From NCBI RefSeq assembly GCF_032814565.1, contig NZ_CP136521.1:1770501-1834500 (forward strand): DNA of 64,000 nt, given 5' to 3'. This stretch comes from Hwangdonia lutea (lineage in GTDB: Bacteria > Bacteroidota > Bacteroidia > Flavobacteriales > Flavobacteriaceae). The notes beneath the pieces were generated by a model. That model saw only the letters and a list, made by a program, of their open reading frames with translations, was not told the origin of the DNA and did no database searches. Shown one piece after another: positions 44,718 through 51,627 of the stretch; the stretch's first letter is position 1, and every line of letters begins with the position of its first letter. A program made the translations under genes and the position numbers.

Positions 44718-44958
44718 TTAAAAATATATACTCTAAGCGTTTGTGTTTAGATGTGTCTTAAGATTAATTTAACCCTTCCGCCTTTGATTTCTTATAGTGA
44801 AATCAAAGCCACCTTCCCTTATAAAGGGAAGGAGTTTGTTTTTTGTTTCTATTTAAATGCTTAGTACACTTAAAATAAATAGTTCTTATTTTAAACTCTC
44901 CTCCTTTTAAAGGAGGAGTGGATTCAGTCCCCCGAAAAGGGACTGAAGTCGAGGTGGT
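44718..44958. other. Intergenic repeat region 5' of pbpC
   Basis: Holds two double-hairpin repeats (44771-44838 and 44892-44962) in opposite orientation and little else. The pbpC promoter must lie between the first repeat and 44717. Confidence 0.6.
44771..44838. repeat. Double-hairpin repeat a (inverted relative to b and c)
   Basis: Hairpin CTTTGATTTC/GAAATCAAAG (44782-44808) and hairpin CCTTCCCTT-ATA-AAGGGAAGG (44812-44832), separated by CCA. Read on the minus strand it has the order hairpin 1, TGG, hairpin 2, GGCGGAAGGGTT, the same plan as copies b and c though the stem sequences differ. Confidence 0.75.
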
Positions 44959-44962
44959 TTAA
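44892..44962. repeat. Double-hairpin repeat b (overlaps the stop of DUF559 gene 2)
   Basis: Hairpin 1 CTCCTCC-TTTTAA-AGGAGGAG, then TGG, then hairpin 2 TTCAGTCCC...GGGACTGAAG, then CGAGGTGGTTTAA. The TAA stop codon of the DUF559 gene (44961-44959 on the minus strand) lies inside the last TTTAA. Confidence 0.85.
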
Positions 44963-45318
44963 TTTTTGAAACAACTGCAAATTTTCTCTAGCACATCTGT
45001 TATATTCTCAAAAATTAATTTGTTTTCAAATCTAATTACTTTAAAACCCAACTTTTCTAAATTCTGTGTTCTTTCGTAATCATAATTTTGTTGAGAAAAA
45101 TCTAGATGATACGCACCATCTAACTCAATAATCAGCTTTTCAGATGCGCAATAAAAATCGACAATATAATTTAAAATACTATGTTGTCTTCTGAATTTTC
45201 TTCCATCAAGTTGCTTTCCTTTAAGATACTTCCATAATGCGGCTTCAGCCGAAGTTAAGTTTTTTCGCAATTCTTTTCGGCGCTCTTCTAAGTATTTATG
45301 ATTGTGAATTTTGCTCAT
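44959..45318 (-). CDS. DUF559 endonuclease-domain protein, flanked by double-hairpin repeats
   Basis: 119 aa. Same family as the gene at 14625-14999: EERRKELRKNLTSAEAALW, YIVDFYCASEKLIIELDGAYH (broken across about 50-70) and FKVIRFENKLI are the DUF559/Vsr-like core, with the acids D53 and D67 intact. The stop codon lies inside repeat b; repeat c begins about 65 bases before the start codon. The two DUF559 genes are clearly related but diverged, so this is not a recent duplication. No restriction-modification partner is nearby. Confidence 0.85.
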   Translation of the reverse strand: MSKIHNHKYLEERRKELRKNLTSAEAALWKYLKGKQLDGRKFRRQHSILNYIVDFYCASEKLIIELDGAYHLDFSQQNYDYERTQNLEKLGFKVIRFENKLIFENITDVLEKICSCFKN

Positions 45319-45381
45319 GTTTTTTTACCCTTCCGACTTTCAATTCTAAATTTAGTTCTAATTATTAATATGCTTTCTTTT

Positions 45382-45453
45382 TAAACTCTCCTCTTTTTTA
45401 AAGGAGGAGTGGATTCAGATTTATTAAAAATCTGAAGACGAGGTGGTTTTAAA
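45382..45453. repeat. Double-hairpin repeat c (encodes the end of the ABM gene)
   Basis: Hairpin 1 CTCCTC-TTTTTTAA-AGGAGGAG, TGG, hairpin 2 TTCAGATTT-ATT-AAAAATCTGAAG, CGAGGTGGTTTTAA. It has the same orientation as copy b; outer bases and the CGAGGTGGTTT tail are conserved while hairpin 2 differs from b by compensated changes. It supplies the last residues of the gene at 45424-45768. Confidence 0.85.
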
Positions 45454-45768
45454 TTCATACTCGCGTTCTACTTTGCAAATTTTAACGTTATACCAACTGT
45501 ACCAATCTTGTCGTCCTTTTTGTTGTGCTTGTACATGTTCACTTTGCTGTTTCCAGTTTTTTATAGCTTCTAAACTGTCCCAGTAACTCACTGTAATTCC
45601 AACGGCGTTTCGCGCGCTATCCATTCCTAAAAAACCGTTCTGTTGTTTGGCGAGGATTTCCATTTTTTCTGACATTTCAGAATAGCCATCAATGTTTTCA
45701 TCCCGAAAGTTATCAGGATGTGTTGAGGTGAAAATTACGGCGTAATAGGGTTTAAATTCTGTTTTCAT
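45424..45768 (-). CDS. Antibiotic-biosynthesis-monooxygenase-type (ABM) domain protein
   Basis: 114 aa. A short ferredoxin-like ABM fold: YYAVIFTSTHPDN, EILAKQQNGFLGMDSAR, ISYWDSLEAIKNWKQQSEH-type strand and helix pattern. Such proteins are often heme-degrading or quinol-modifying monooxygenases, or orphan folds; the role here is open. The C terminus FKTTSSSDF is encoded by repeat c, so the original end of the gene has been replaced or extended. The 14-base gap to the DUF2071 gene suggests an operon with it upstream. Confidence 0.82.
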   Translation of the reverse strand: MKTEFKPYYAVIFTSTHPDNFRDENIDGYSEMSEKMEILAKQQNGFLGMDSARNAVGITVSYWDSLEAIKNWKQQSEHVQAQQKGRQDWYSWYNVKICKVEREYEFKTTSSSDF

Positions 45769-45782
45769 TTATTTGATGATTT

Positions 45783-46508
45783 TTAATGCATTGGCAAATT
45801 TTTCCTGTTCCAAGTCAATACCTTAACTCCTTTTGAATAGTGTATTCTATCAGGTTTGTTATCAAGAAGGTGATTAAATCTCGGGTAGTCAATTTTTAGG
45901 TTTTCAATCATTATATTTTGCATAGGCCATTCCACATGATGCACATCGTACTCAATAATGTGTTTCTTATAATCTTGAAAAACAGCATAGCGTTCGGTGA
46001 GCCACAAATCGGTTTTGTCTTTTTTAACAGAATCATTTTCTAATCGATATTCAAGGTGAAACGCATCATTAAACTCGGCATTTTTCGATTGAAAAATAGA
46101 GCCTTTTCTTTTCATTTTCGAATAGCGATACGGGAATTTTGACAATGCTTTTAGCACTTTACAAGACGAGCGTTTACTGCCTTCCATACTTAAAAAGTAA
46201 ACACTTGGTTTATGATTGCAAACCACATAAACTCGAATATTTATTTCGTAAAAATCAGAAATATGAGGTATTTTCGGCAAAGTTTTTACACCAATATTAT
46301 TCATGTTAAAAGCCACTAAACTCACCCATGTTTTTCCGTTAATGCTATCCAATTGAATGGTTTTTGGAAGCAGGGGTTCAATCAATGTTTCATCGACTTC
46401 CCAATGTAAAAAAACGGCATTGTTCCATTCTTGGTAAAATTTCCAAGGGCGTTTGGGGTATTCAAACGGTCGGTGTAACTTTTGTTTTAATATATCAGCC
46501 GATTTCAT
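45783..46508 (-). CDS. DUF2071 (YqjF-like) protein
   Basis: 241 aa. DUF2071 blocks are clear: PWKFYQEWNNAVFLHWEVDETLIEPLLP (broken, about 21-48), GKTWVSLVAFNMNNIGVKTLP and INIRVYVVCNHKPSVYFLSME. Members have a barrel fold and unknown function. It heads a two-gene operon with the ABM gene. Confidence 0.88.
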   Translation of the reverse strand: MKSADILKQKLHRPFEYPKRPWKFYQEWNNAVFLHWEVDETLIEPLLPKTIQLDSINGKTWVSLVAFNMNNIGVKTLPKIPHISDFYEINIRVYVVCNHKPSVYFLSMEGSKRSSCKVLKALSKFPYRYSKMKRKGSIFQSKNAEFNDAFHLEYRLENDSVKKDKTDLWLTERYAVFQDYKKHIIEYDVHHVEWPMQNIMIENLKIDYPRFNHLLDNKPDRIHYSKGVKVLTWNRKNLPMH

Positions 46509-46572
46509 GCCTTTATTCTATTGCTTTTTTAGGTTGTATGTAGCATCCATTTAATAATTTACTTGTGCGTTA

Positions 46573-46580
46573 TATCTTTG
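46573..46580 (+). promoter_or_regulatory. Candidate -7 box TATCTTTG
   Basis: Exact TAnnTTTG match, about 93 bases before the apparent start of the gliding-type secreted protein. No TTTG box at -33. Confidence 0.45.
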
Positions 46581-46672
46581 TTATGGATGTTTCATCTATT
46601 TAAACCCTTTTTTTACTAATATAGTTAGCTTTATTGTTATTTTTAGCAACTTAATAACTATTTGTAACATTT

Positions 46673-48547
46673 ATCAAAAAGAAAACTCAAATACTCAGTT
46701 TAGTTGTTTTTATGCTAGTGGTCTTTAAGTTACAAGCACAATTGGGGTTTTGTAGCGGAAATTCCGGCGACCCTATTTTTACCGAAACTTTTGGTACGGG
46801 AACAACAAGTTCGCCATTACCTGCAGGAACAACATCATACACGTTTGCAGGAGGATCGCCGAGTGATGGGTTTTACACCGTTTCGAGCGACACTAATTTT
46901 TTTGATTGGCATGATATTGAAGACCATACGCCGAACGATACAGACGGAAGAATGCTAGTGGTTAATGCCGATTATACCGCTGGAGAATTTTACAGAACTA
47001 CGATAAGCGGATTATGCGAAAACACCACTTACGAGTTCTCGTCGTGGATGATTAATTTGCTGCCCAGCACAACGCAGTGTGCCAATGGCGGCATTCCCAT
47101 AAATGTGAAATTTGAAATTTGGGACAACACAGACACCAATCTTTTGGCAAGCGGCGATACAGGAGATATAAACGGAACATCAAGCCCGAACTGGTTACAA
47201 TATGCTTTGGTGTTTCAAACCTTGCCGGCTCAAACATCGGTGATTTTAAAGATGCTGAACAATGGTGTTGGCGGATGCGGAAACGATTTGGCTATTGATG
47301 ATATTGTGTTTAAATCTTGTGGCGATGCCGTAATTATTGAGAACCCAGCAAATAACATAAATACCTTTGTGTGCGAAGACCAATTGCCCTATGCCACACA
47401 ATTAACGGCAATTCCAGATTTTGCTATTTTTTCAACTCATTTTTATCAGTGGCAAGAAAGTTCAGATGGCATAAATTGGATTGATATTGCGGGGGAAACC
47501 AATCAAAGTTACACCACTTCACTTATAAACAGCACAACATTTTACAGAGTAAAAATTGCAGAAGATGCCATTAATTTAACAAACGATTCGTGTAATTCTA
47601 CCTCCGAAATATTCGAAATTCAAGTCATTCCACTTCCCAATGCGCCAACAAGTAATGGTGATTTAATGATTTGCGAAAATGACGATACACCACTTTCAGT
47701 AACTGTTCCAATAGGCGTGCGGGTTAATTGGTACGATGCCTCTGTTGGCGGAAACCTTCTTCAAGCAAATAGTACCGTATATAACCCAAATGGTGTTTCG
47801 GGCATCTATTATGCCGAAGCTGAAACCGTTAACGGGAATTGTATTTCAACCTCAAGAACCGCTGTAGAAATTAACTATTATCCAATTCCGCAAGTACAAG
47901 ACGAAACCCTTGAGTTTTGCGAAAACACAACCCTGGATTTACAGGCCAATGCCAGTAATGCCACCTCATATTTGTGGAGCACTGGCGAAATTACCGAAAC
48001 CATTACTGTTAACGCGCCAGGGATTTATAGCGTACAGGTCACCAACAATAATTGCTCGGTTGCAAAAACCATAACCGTTACGCAAATTAACAATCCGGTA
48101 ATAGAAAATGTAACGTCCGATGGCAACGATATTATTGTCAATGCTACCTCAAACACCGGAAATTTGTTGTATTCATTAAACGGAAACATCTTCCAGCCCA
48201 ACAACACTTTTTTTAATGTTGATGGTGGTTTATATACCATTTATGTAAAAGATCGCGATTGCTCATTCATCACTACGCAATCGTATTTACACTTTTATAT
48301 ACCTAAATTTTTTACACCAAATAACGATGGCGATAACGATGCCTTCAATTTAAAAGGTATCGAATATTACGCAAGCTCACAAGTCTTTATTTTTGACAGA
48401 TACGGAAAGCTTTTAAAAAGTTCGAGAAACAGTTCATTTTCATGGAACGGCACGTTTAACAACCAACAATTGCCAACCGACGATTATTGGTATGTTGTTG
48501 TAATAGACGGGCAAAAATTTACGGGACACGTTACTTTAAAGCGCTAA
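46673..48547 (+). CDS. Secreted protein with gliding-motility-associated (T9SS type B) C-terminal domain
   Basis: About 624 aa if translation starts at an ATC at 46673; the first ATG is at 46712 and would leave a stub signal peptide. From ATC the N terminus reads as a typical signal peptide (IKKKTQILSLVVFMLVVFKLQAQ split at Q), and no ATG, GTG or TTG lies in frame upstream to the stop near 46657. Domains: an N-terminal jelly-roll-like domain (about 20-215), Ig-like repeats (about 220-490), and a C-terminal type B domain starting IPKFFTPNNDGDNDAFNLKG, ending GHVTLKR. It is probably surface-exposed. Monocistronic. Confidence 0.8.
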   Translation: MKKKTQILSLVVFMLVVFKLQAQLGFCSGNSGDPIFTETFGTGTTSSPLPAGTTSYTFAGGSPSDGFYTVSSDTNFFDWHDIEDHTPNDTDGRMLVVNADYTAGEFYRTTISGLCENTTYEFSSWMINLLPSTTQCANGGIPINVKFEIWDNTDTNLLASGDTGDINGTSSPNWLQYALVFQTLPAQTSVILKMLNNGVGGCGNDLAIDDIVFKSCGDAVIIENPANNINTFVCEDQLPYATQLTAIPDFAIFSTHFYQWQESSDGINWIDIAGETNQSYTTSLINSTTFYRVKIAEDAINLTNDSCNSTSEIFEIQVIPLPNAPTSNGDLMICENDDTPLSVTVPIGVRVNWYDASVGGNLLQANSTVYNPNGVSGIYYAEAETVNGNCISTSRTAVEINYYPIPQVQDETLEFCENTTLDLQANASNATSYLWSTGEITETITVNAPGIYSVQVTNNNCSVAKTITVTQINNPVIENVTSDGNDIIVNATSNTGNLLYSLNGNIFQPNNTFFNVDGGLYTIYVKDRDCSFITTQSYLHFYIPKFFTPNNDGDNDAFNLKGIEYYASSQVFIFDRYGKLLKSSRNSSFSWNGTFNNQQLPTDDYWYVVVIDGQKFTGHVTLKR

Positions 48548-48554
48548 ATTGTTT

Positions 48555-48664
48555 TTGGGCGTTACCACAAGGGTCGGGCTTTCACTACTCGCTTCCTCCT
48601 TCGTCGGCGAGCTCAAACATTTAGCCTGCGGTGAGCGCAGGCGAACCGTTCAATCCCTAACGCA
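48555..48664. repeat. Long GGGCGTTACC...CCCTAACGC element, forward copy
   Basis: Starts GGGCGTTACC (48557), has GGTCGGGCTT and CTCGC...GCGAG, a perfect GCCTGCG-GTGAG-CGCAGGC stem, and ends CAATCCCTAACGCA. Its end motifs match the inverted copy at 50259-50376, while the internal hairpins differ. It lies between the gliding-type gene and the hypothetical gene at 48712. Confidence 0.75.
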
Positions 48665-48711
48665 CCTATCCGCAAAAGTCGTGGTTAACATCATAAAAAT
48701 AGAGGTGTTTG

Positions 48712-49107
48712 CTATTTCACTAAAACACCTTTTACTTCCATTAAAGGAACAGGCTGTAAAGCTTTAAGATTAATCGTGTTTTTTCTAAACAAATAGGTTT
48801 TATCAAACATGGTATTGCCCTCAAAAAAAGAGACTTTGAAGGTGTTATTTAGTTCAAACAAGTCTTCTTGCATCAGTTCGATTTTAGCATAGCTTTTTTT
48901 AGGCAGCTTGTCTAGTTTTTTTCTAAAAATAGAAGTTGTTTTGTCTTTGGAATAACCGCTTGTAACAATAAGTACCATCTCTAAATCAACCTCTTTATCG
49001 TTAATGATGTAAGCATTCCAATCGTGGGTTTTGTAAATGTCGTTGTACTCGTTTACAATAGCGATGTAAACGTTTTTTACTTCGGGGATTTGGATATCTT
49101 TTTTCAT
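48712..49107 (-). CDS. Conserved hypothetical protein downstream of pheS
   Basis: 131 aa from ATG 49107; the in-frame ATG at 49116 is produced by the adjacent repeat and is less likely. Charged, soluble, with WNAYIINDKEVDLEMVLIVTSGY and DKTTSIFRKKLDKLPKKSYAKIE. I recall close relatives in other flavobacteria, sometimes wrongly annotated as phenylalanine-tRNA ligase, with no known function. It is the second gene after pheS on the same strand, separated by an 84-base gap that holds two hairpin repeats. Confidence 0.7.
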   Translation of the reverse strand: MKKDIQIPEVKNVYIAIVNEYNDIYKTHDWNAYIINDKEVDLEMVLIVTSGYSKDKTTSIFRKKLDKLPKKSYAKIELMQEDLFELNNTFKVSFFEGNTMFDKTYLFRKNTINLKALQPVPLMEVKGVLVK

Positions 49108-49114
49108 AATCGGC

Positions 49115-49134
49115 ATTCCTGCAAAGGCAGGAAT
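49115..49134. repeat. Hairpin repeat (copy E)
   Basis: ATTCCTGC-AAAG-GCAGGAAT, 8-bp perfect stem, inverted relative to 49160-49184. The left edge reaches the start codon of the adjacent gene. Confidence 0.65.
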
Positions 49135-49159
49135 CTTTTAAATTGAAGTTTTAAAGTGG

Positions 49160-49184
49160 ATTCCGCATCAGGTGCGGAATGACA
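49160..49184. repeat. Hairpin+TGACA repeat (copy F)
   Basis: ATTCCGCA-TCAGG-TGCGGAAT then TGACA: the family motif in its simplest form, 8-bp perfect stem. It ends 7 bases before the pheS stop codon. Confidence 0.7.
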
Positions 49185-49191
49185 AAAGCAA

Positions 49192-50211
49192 TTAGATTGA
49201 ACTTTTAAACTGCTCTAAAAACCTAACGTCGTTTTCACTTAACAAACGAATATCGCCAATTTGGTGCAATAGCATCGCAATACGATCTATACCAACGCCA
49301 AAGGCAAATCCTGAATATTCAGTGGAATCGATTTTGCAGTTTTCCAATACATTGGGGTCTACCATACCGCAGCCACCAATTTCCAGCCAACCGGTGCCTT
49401 TTGTGATTTTGTAATCGGTTTCGGTTTCCAGTCCCCAATACACATCAATCTCGGCGCTTGGTTCTGTAAATGGAAAATACGACGGGCGCAAGCGTATTTT
49501 GCTTTTCCCGAACATTTCGGTTGTAAAATATTGAAGGGTTTGTTTTAAATCTGCAAAACTCACGTCTTTATCAATATACAAACCTTCCACTTGATGGAAA
49601 AAACAGTGCGAACGTGCCGAAATAGCTTCGTTCCTGTAAACACGACCCGGAGAAATGGTTCGAATGGGCGGTTTATTGTTTTCCATGTAACGCACCTGTA
49701 CCGAACTGGTGTGTGTGCGCAGTAAAATATCGGGATTGGTTTGAATAAAAAACGTATCCTGCATATCGCGAGCCGGATGGTATTCCGGTAAGTTTAACGC
49801 GGTAAAGTTGTGCCAATCATCCTCAATTTCGGGGCCTTCGCTAACATTAAAACCAATGCCGGCGAAGATATCTATAATTTGGTTTTTTACGATAGAAATA
49901 GGGTGGCGCGCTCCAATTTGAATAGGTTCGCCGGGGCGTGATAAATCGCCAAAAATACCTTTTACTTCTTCTTTGCTTTCCAGCTCTTGTTTTAAGGCAT
50001 TTACTTTATCTTCGGCTGTTTTTTTTAGGGTGTTTATGGTTTGGCCAAATTCTTTTTTCTGATCGTTTGCCACGTTTTTAAGTTCGCTATAGAACCCTTT
50101 AAGCAACCCTTTGGAGCCTAAATATTTTATACGAAACGCTTCTACCTCTTCTTTTGATTGGGCTTTAAAAGTTTCGGCCTCGGCTATAAGTGCTTTTATC
50201 TTATCTATCAT
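49192..50211 (-). CDS. pheS: Phenylalanine--tRNA ligase alpha subunit
   Basis: 339 aa, normal length. Class II synthetase motifs: the N-terminal coiled coil (about 1-90), HPISIVKNQIIDIFAGIGFNVSEGPEIE, SARSHCFFHQVEGLYID and the C-terminal GLVD-type block (GWLEIGGCGMVDPNVL, GFAFGVGIDRIAMLLHQIGDIR). It works with PheT, not seen here. pheS is flanked at a distance by two inverted copies of the long repeat (48555 and 50259). Confidence 0.96.
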   Translation of the reverse strand: MIDKIKALIAEAETFKAQSKEEVEAFRIKYLGSKGLLKGFYSELKNVANDQKKEFGQTINTLKKTAEDKVNALKQELESKEEVKGIFGDLSRPGEPIQIGARHPISIVKNQIIDIFAGIGFNVSEGPEIEDDWHNFTALNLPEYHPARDMQDTFFIQTNPDILLRTHTSSVQVRYMENNKPPIRTISPGRVYRNEAISARSHCFFHQVEGLYIDKDVSFADLKQTLQYFTTEMFGKSKIRLRPSYFPFTEPSAEIDVYWGLETETDYKITKGTGWLEIGGCGMVDPNVLENCKIDSTEYSGFAFGVGIDRIAMLLHQIGDIRLLSENDVRFLEQFKSSI

Positions 50212-50258
50212 AACGTCATTTAAAAAATGAATGCAAATTTAATATTTTTTACTTGAAC

Positions 50259-50376
50259 TGCGTTAGGGATTAAGGTATTGTTGAAGCTCTTTTTGTGTTG
50301 TTGCACCTATGCAACACAAAAAAGCGACTACCGTAAGCCCGACCTCCCGATAGTTATCGGGAATGGTAACGCCCAA
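50259..50376. repeat. Long GGGCGTTACC...CCCTAACGC element, inverted copy
   Basis: Reads TGCGTTAGGGATTAAGG on the plus strand and ends GGTAACGCCC. Internal hairpins: TTTTTGTGTTG/CAACACAAAAA (11 bp) and TCCCGATAGTTATCGGGA. The ends GCGTTA and TAACGC are themselves inverted. It ends 6 bases before the stop of the 118-aa gene. Confidence 0.75.
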
Positions 50377-50381
50377 ATAAT

Positions 50382-50738
50382 TTACACGATATAATGGGTT
50401 TCTAGAAAATAGTTTACAATGGCTTCTTTCATTAAAATGCTTTGTTCGCCCGCCTTGAGATGCGGTAGGGTTTCTAAGGTTTTGTAATGCGGCCAGCCCT
50501 CATCATCAACAAAATCGAGTTCGTAATAGCCATAGGGCGTTAGTAACTTACAAATGGCAATGTGCATTAAATCGAGTTTTTGGTCTTTTTTAAAGGTTCT
50601 GTTTAACTGCCCGAGCTCTTGCACGCCTATTAAATATATAATAGCGTCGAGATCTAGAAGGTCTCCATCGGCAAACTGATCGGATAGTTTTTTAACCACC
50701 AGACTCCAGCGTTCTTTTAATTGTTCGTCTCTTGACAT
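50382..50738 (-). CDS. Conserved hypothetical protein upstream of pheS
   Basis: 118 aa. Soluble and acidic, with LLDLDAIIYLIGVQELGQLN and YYELDFVDDEGWPHYKTLETLP. Similar proteins are common in flavobacteria without known function. It is read toward pheS on the minus strand but the repeat between them may end its transcript. Divergent from the CvpA gene. Confidence 0.72.
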   Translation of the reverse strand: MSRDEQLKERWSLVVKKLSDQFADGDLLDLDAIIYLIGVQELGQLNRTFKKDQKLDLMHIAICKLLTPYGYYELDFVDDEGWPHYKTLETLPHLKAGEQSILMKEAIVNYFLETHYIV

Positions 50739-50779
50739 AATATTTTTAAAGTTGCAAAGTTAATAAACCTAAGTGTTAC

Positions 50780-50787
50780 TATATTTG
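50780..50787 (+). promoter_or_regulatory. Candidate -7 box TATATTTG
   Basis: Exact TAnnTTTG match, 16 bases before the ATG of the CvpA gene, implying a very short leader. Confidence 0.45.
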
Positions 50788-50803
50788 TTAAAATTCTTTA
50801 TTT

Positions 50804-51319
50804 ATGGGTGTTATAGACATTGTGTTAGCTGCTTTAATTTTATATGGGCTGATTCGCGGTTTTTTGAAAGGCTTTTTTGTTGAGGTGGCATCACTTATTG
50901 CATTGGTTGCAGGTGTTTATGGCGCTATACATTTTAGTAATTTTGCTGCCGATTTTTTACAGACCAAAGTAGAATGGAATGAAAAAACCATAAATATTGT
51001 CGCTTTTGCCATAACTTTTGTGGTTATAGTTTTGGCTATTGCCTTAGCAGGAAAGGCACTAACCAAATTAGCGGACTTTGCCGCGCTTGGTATTATCAAT
51101 AAATTTTTAGGCGGTGTTTTTGGAGCTATAAAAATAGCGCTTATTTTAAGTGTGGTATTGAATATTTTTGATAAAATGAATAGTACCATTACGTTTGTTG
51201 ACGAAGAACAAGTAAATGATACTGTGCTTTACGAGCCTGTAAAGGGGTTGGTGCCCATGATTTTTCCGAGTATATTAACACTTAAGGAAGAGGTCGCGAC
51301 TCGTGAGAATGAGGCTTAA
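50804..51319 (+). CDS. CvpA family membrane protein
   Basis: 171 aa with four membrane helices. The N-terminal MGVIDIVLAALILYGLIRGF and the GIINKFLGGVFGAIKIALILSVVL region fit the CvpA family, required for colicin V production in E. coli and linked elsewhere to envelope homeostasis. It is the last housekeeping gene before the carbohydrate locus. Confidence 0.9.
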   Translation: MGVIDIVLAALILYGLIRGFLKGFFVEVASLIALVAGVYGAIHFSNFAADFLQTKVEWNEKTINIVAFAITFVVIVLAIALAGKALTKLADFAALGIINKFLGGVFGAIKIALILSVVLNIFDKMNSTITFVDEEQVNDTVLYEPVKGLVPMIFPSILTLKEEVATRENEA

Positions 51320-51627
51320 AGAATACGTTTTTTGTTTAGATTTGACATATTATGGGTTTTTGTAAATTTTAAATACACTATTCCCTTCATTATGAGGTAT
51401 TAAAAAAAACCCTCACAGCATATCTTCCTATAATTTAGCAATAGCAATTCGTCTAATATTTTGCACAGAATATCGATGATTAATAATTCGCTGCTATAAA
51501 TAACGCCCTTTTTTGATTAAAATTTACACCTCATAAACATATTTAATGTCTAATTTTGAGAACATTGCCTAATATGTTATACATAATACATATTGTAATC
51601 ATAAACTCACTTTTAAAAAAACGCAAA
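51320..51627. other. 308-base intergenic region before the sialidase gene
   Basis: AT-rich. A TAATTTTG box (51551-51558) matches TAnnTTTG and lies 70 bases before the sialidase ATG, but no TTTG box is at the usual spacing. A weak stem TGAGG...CCCTCA is near 51393-51415. Nothing else was recognised. Confidence 0.4.

Noticed and set aside
48555-48664. The GGGCGTTACC element as a riboswitch or leader of the downstream gene
   Set aside because: The other copy lies at the 3' end of a gene in the opposite orientation, and the internal hairpins are not conserved, so a metabolite-binding fold is unlikely.
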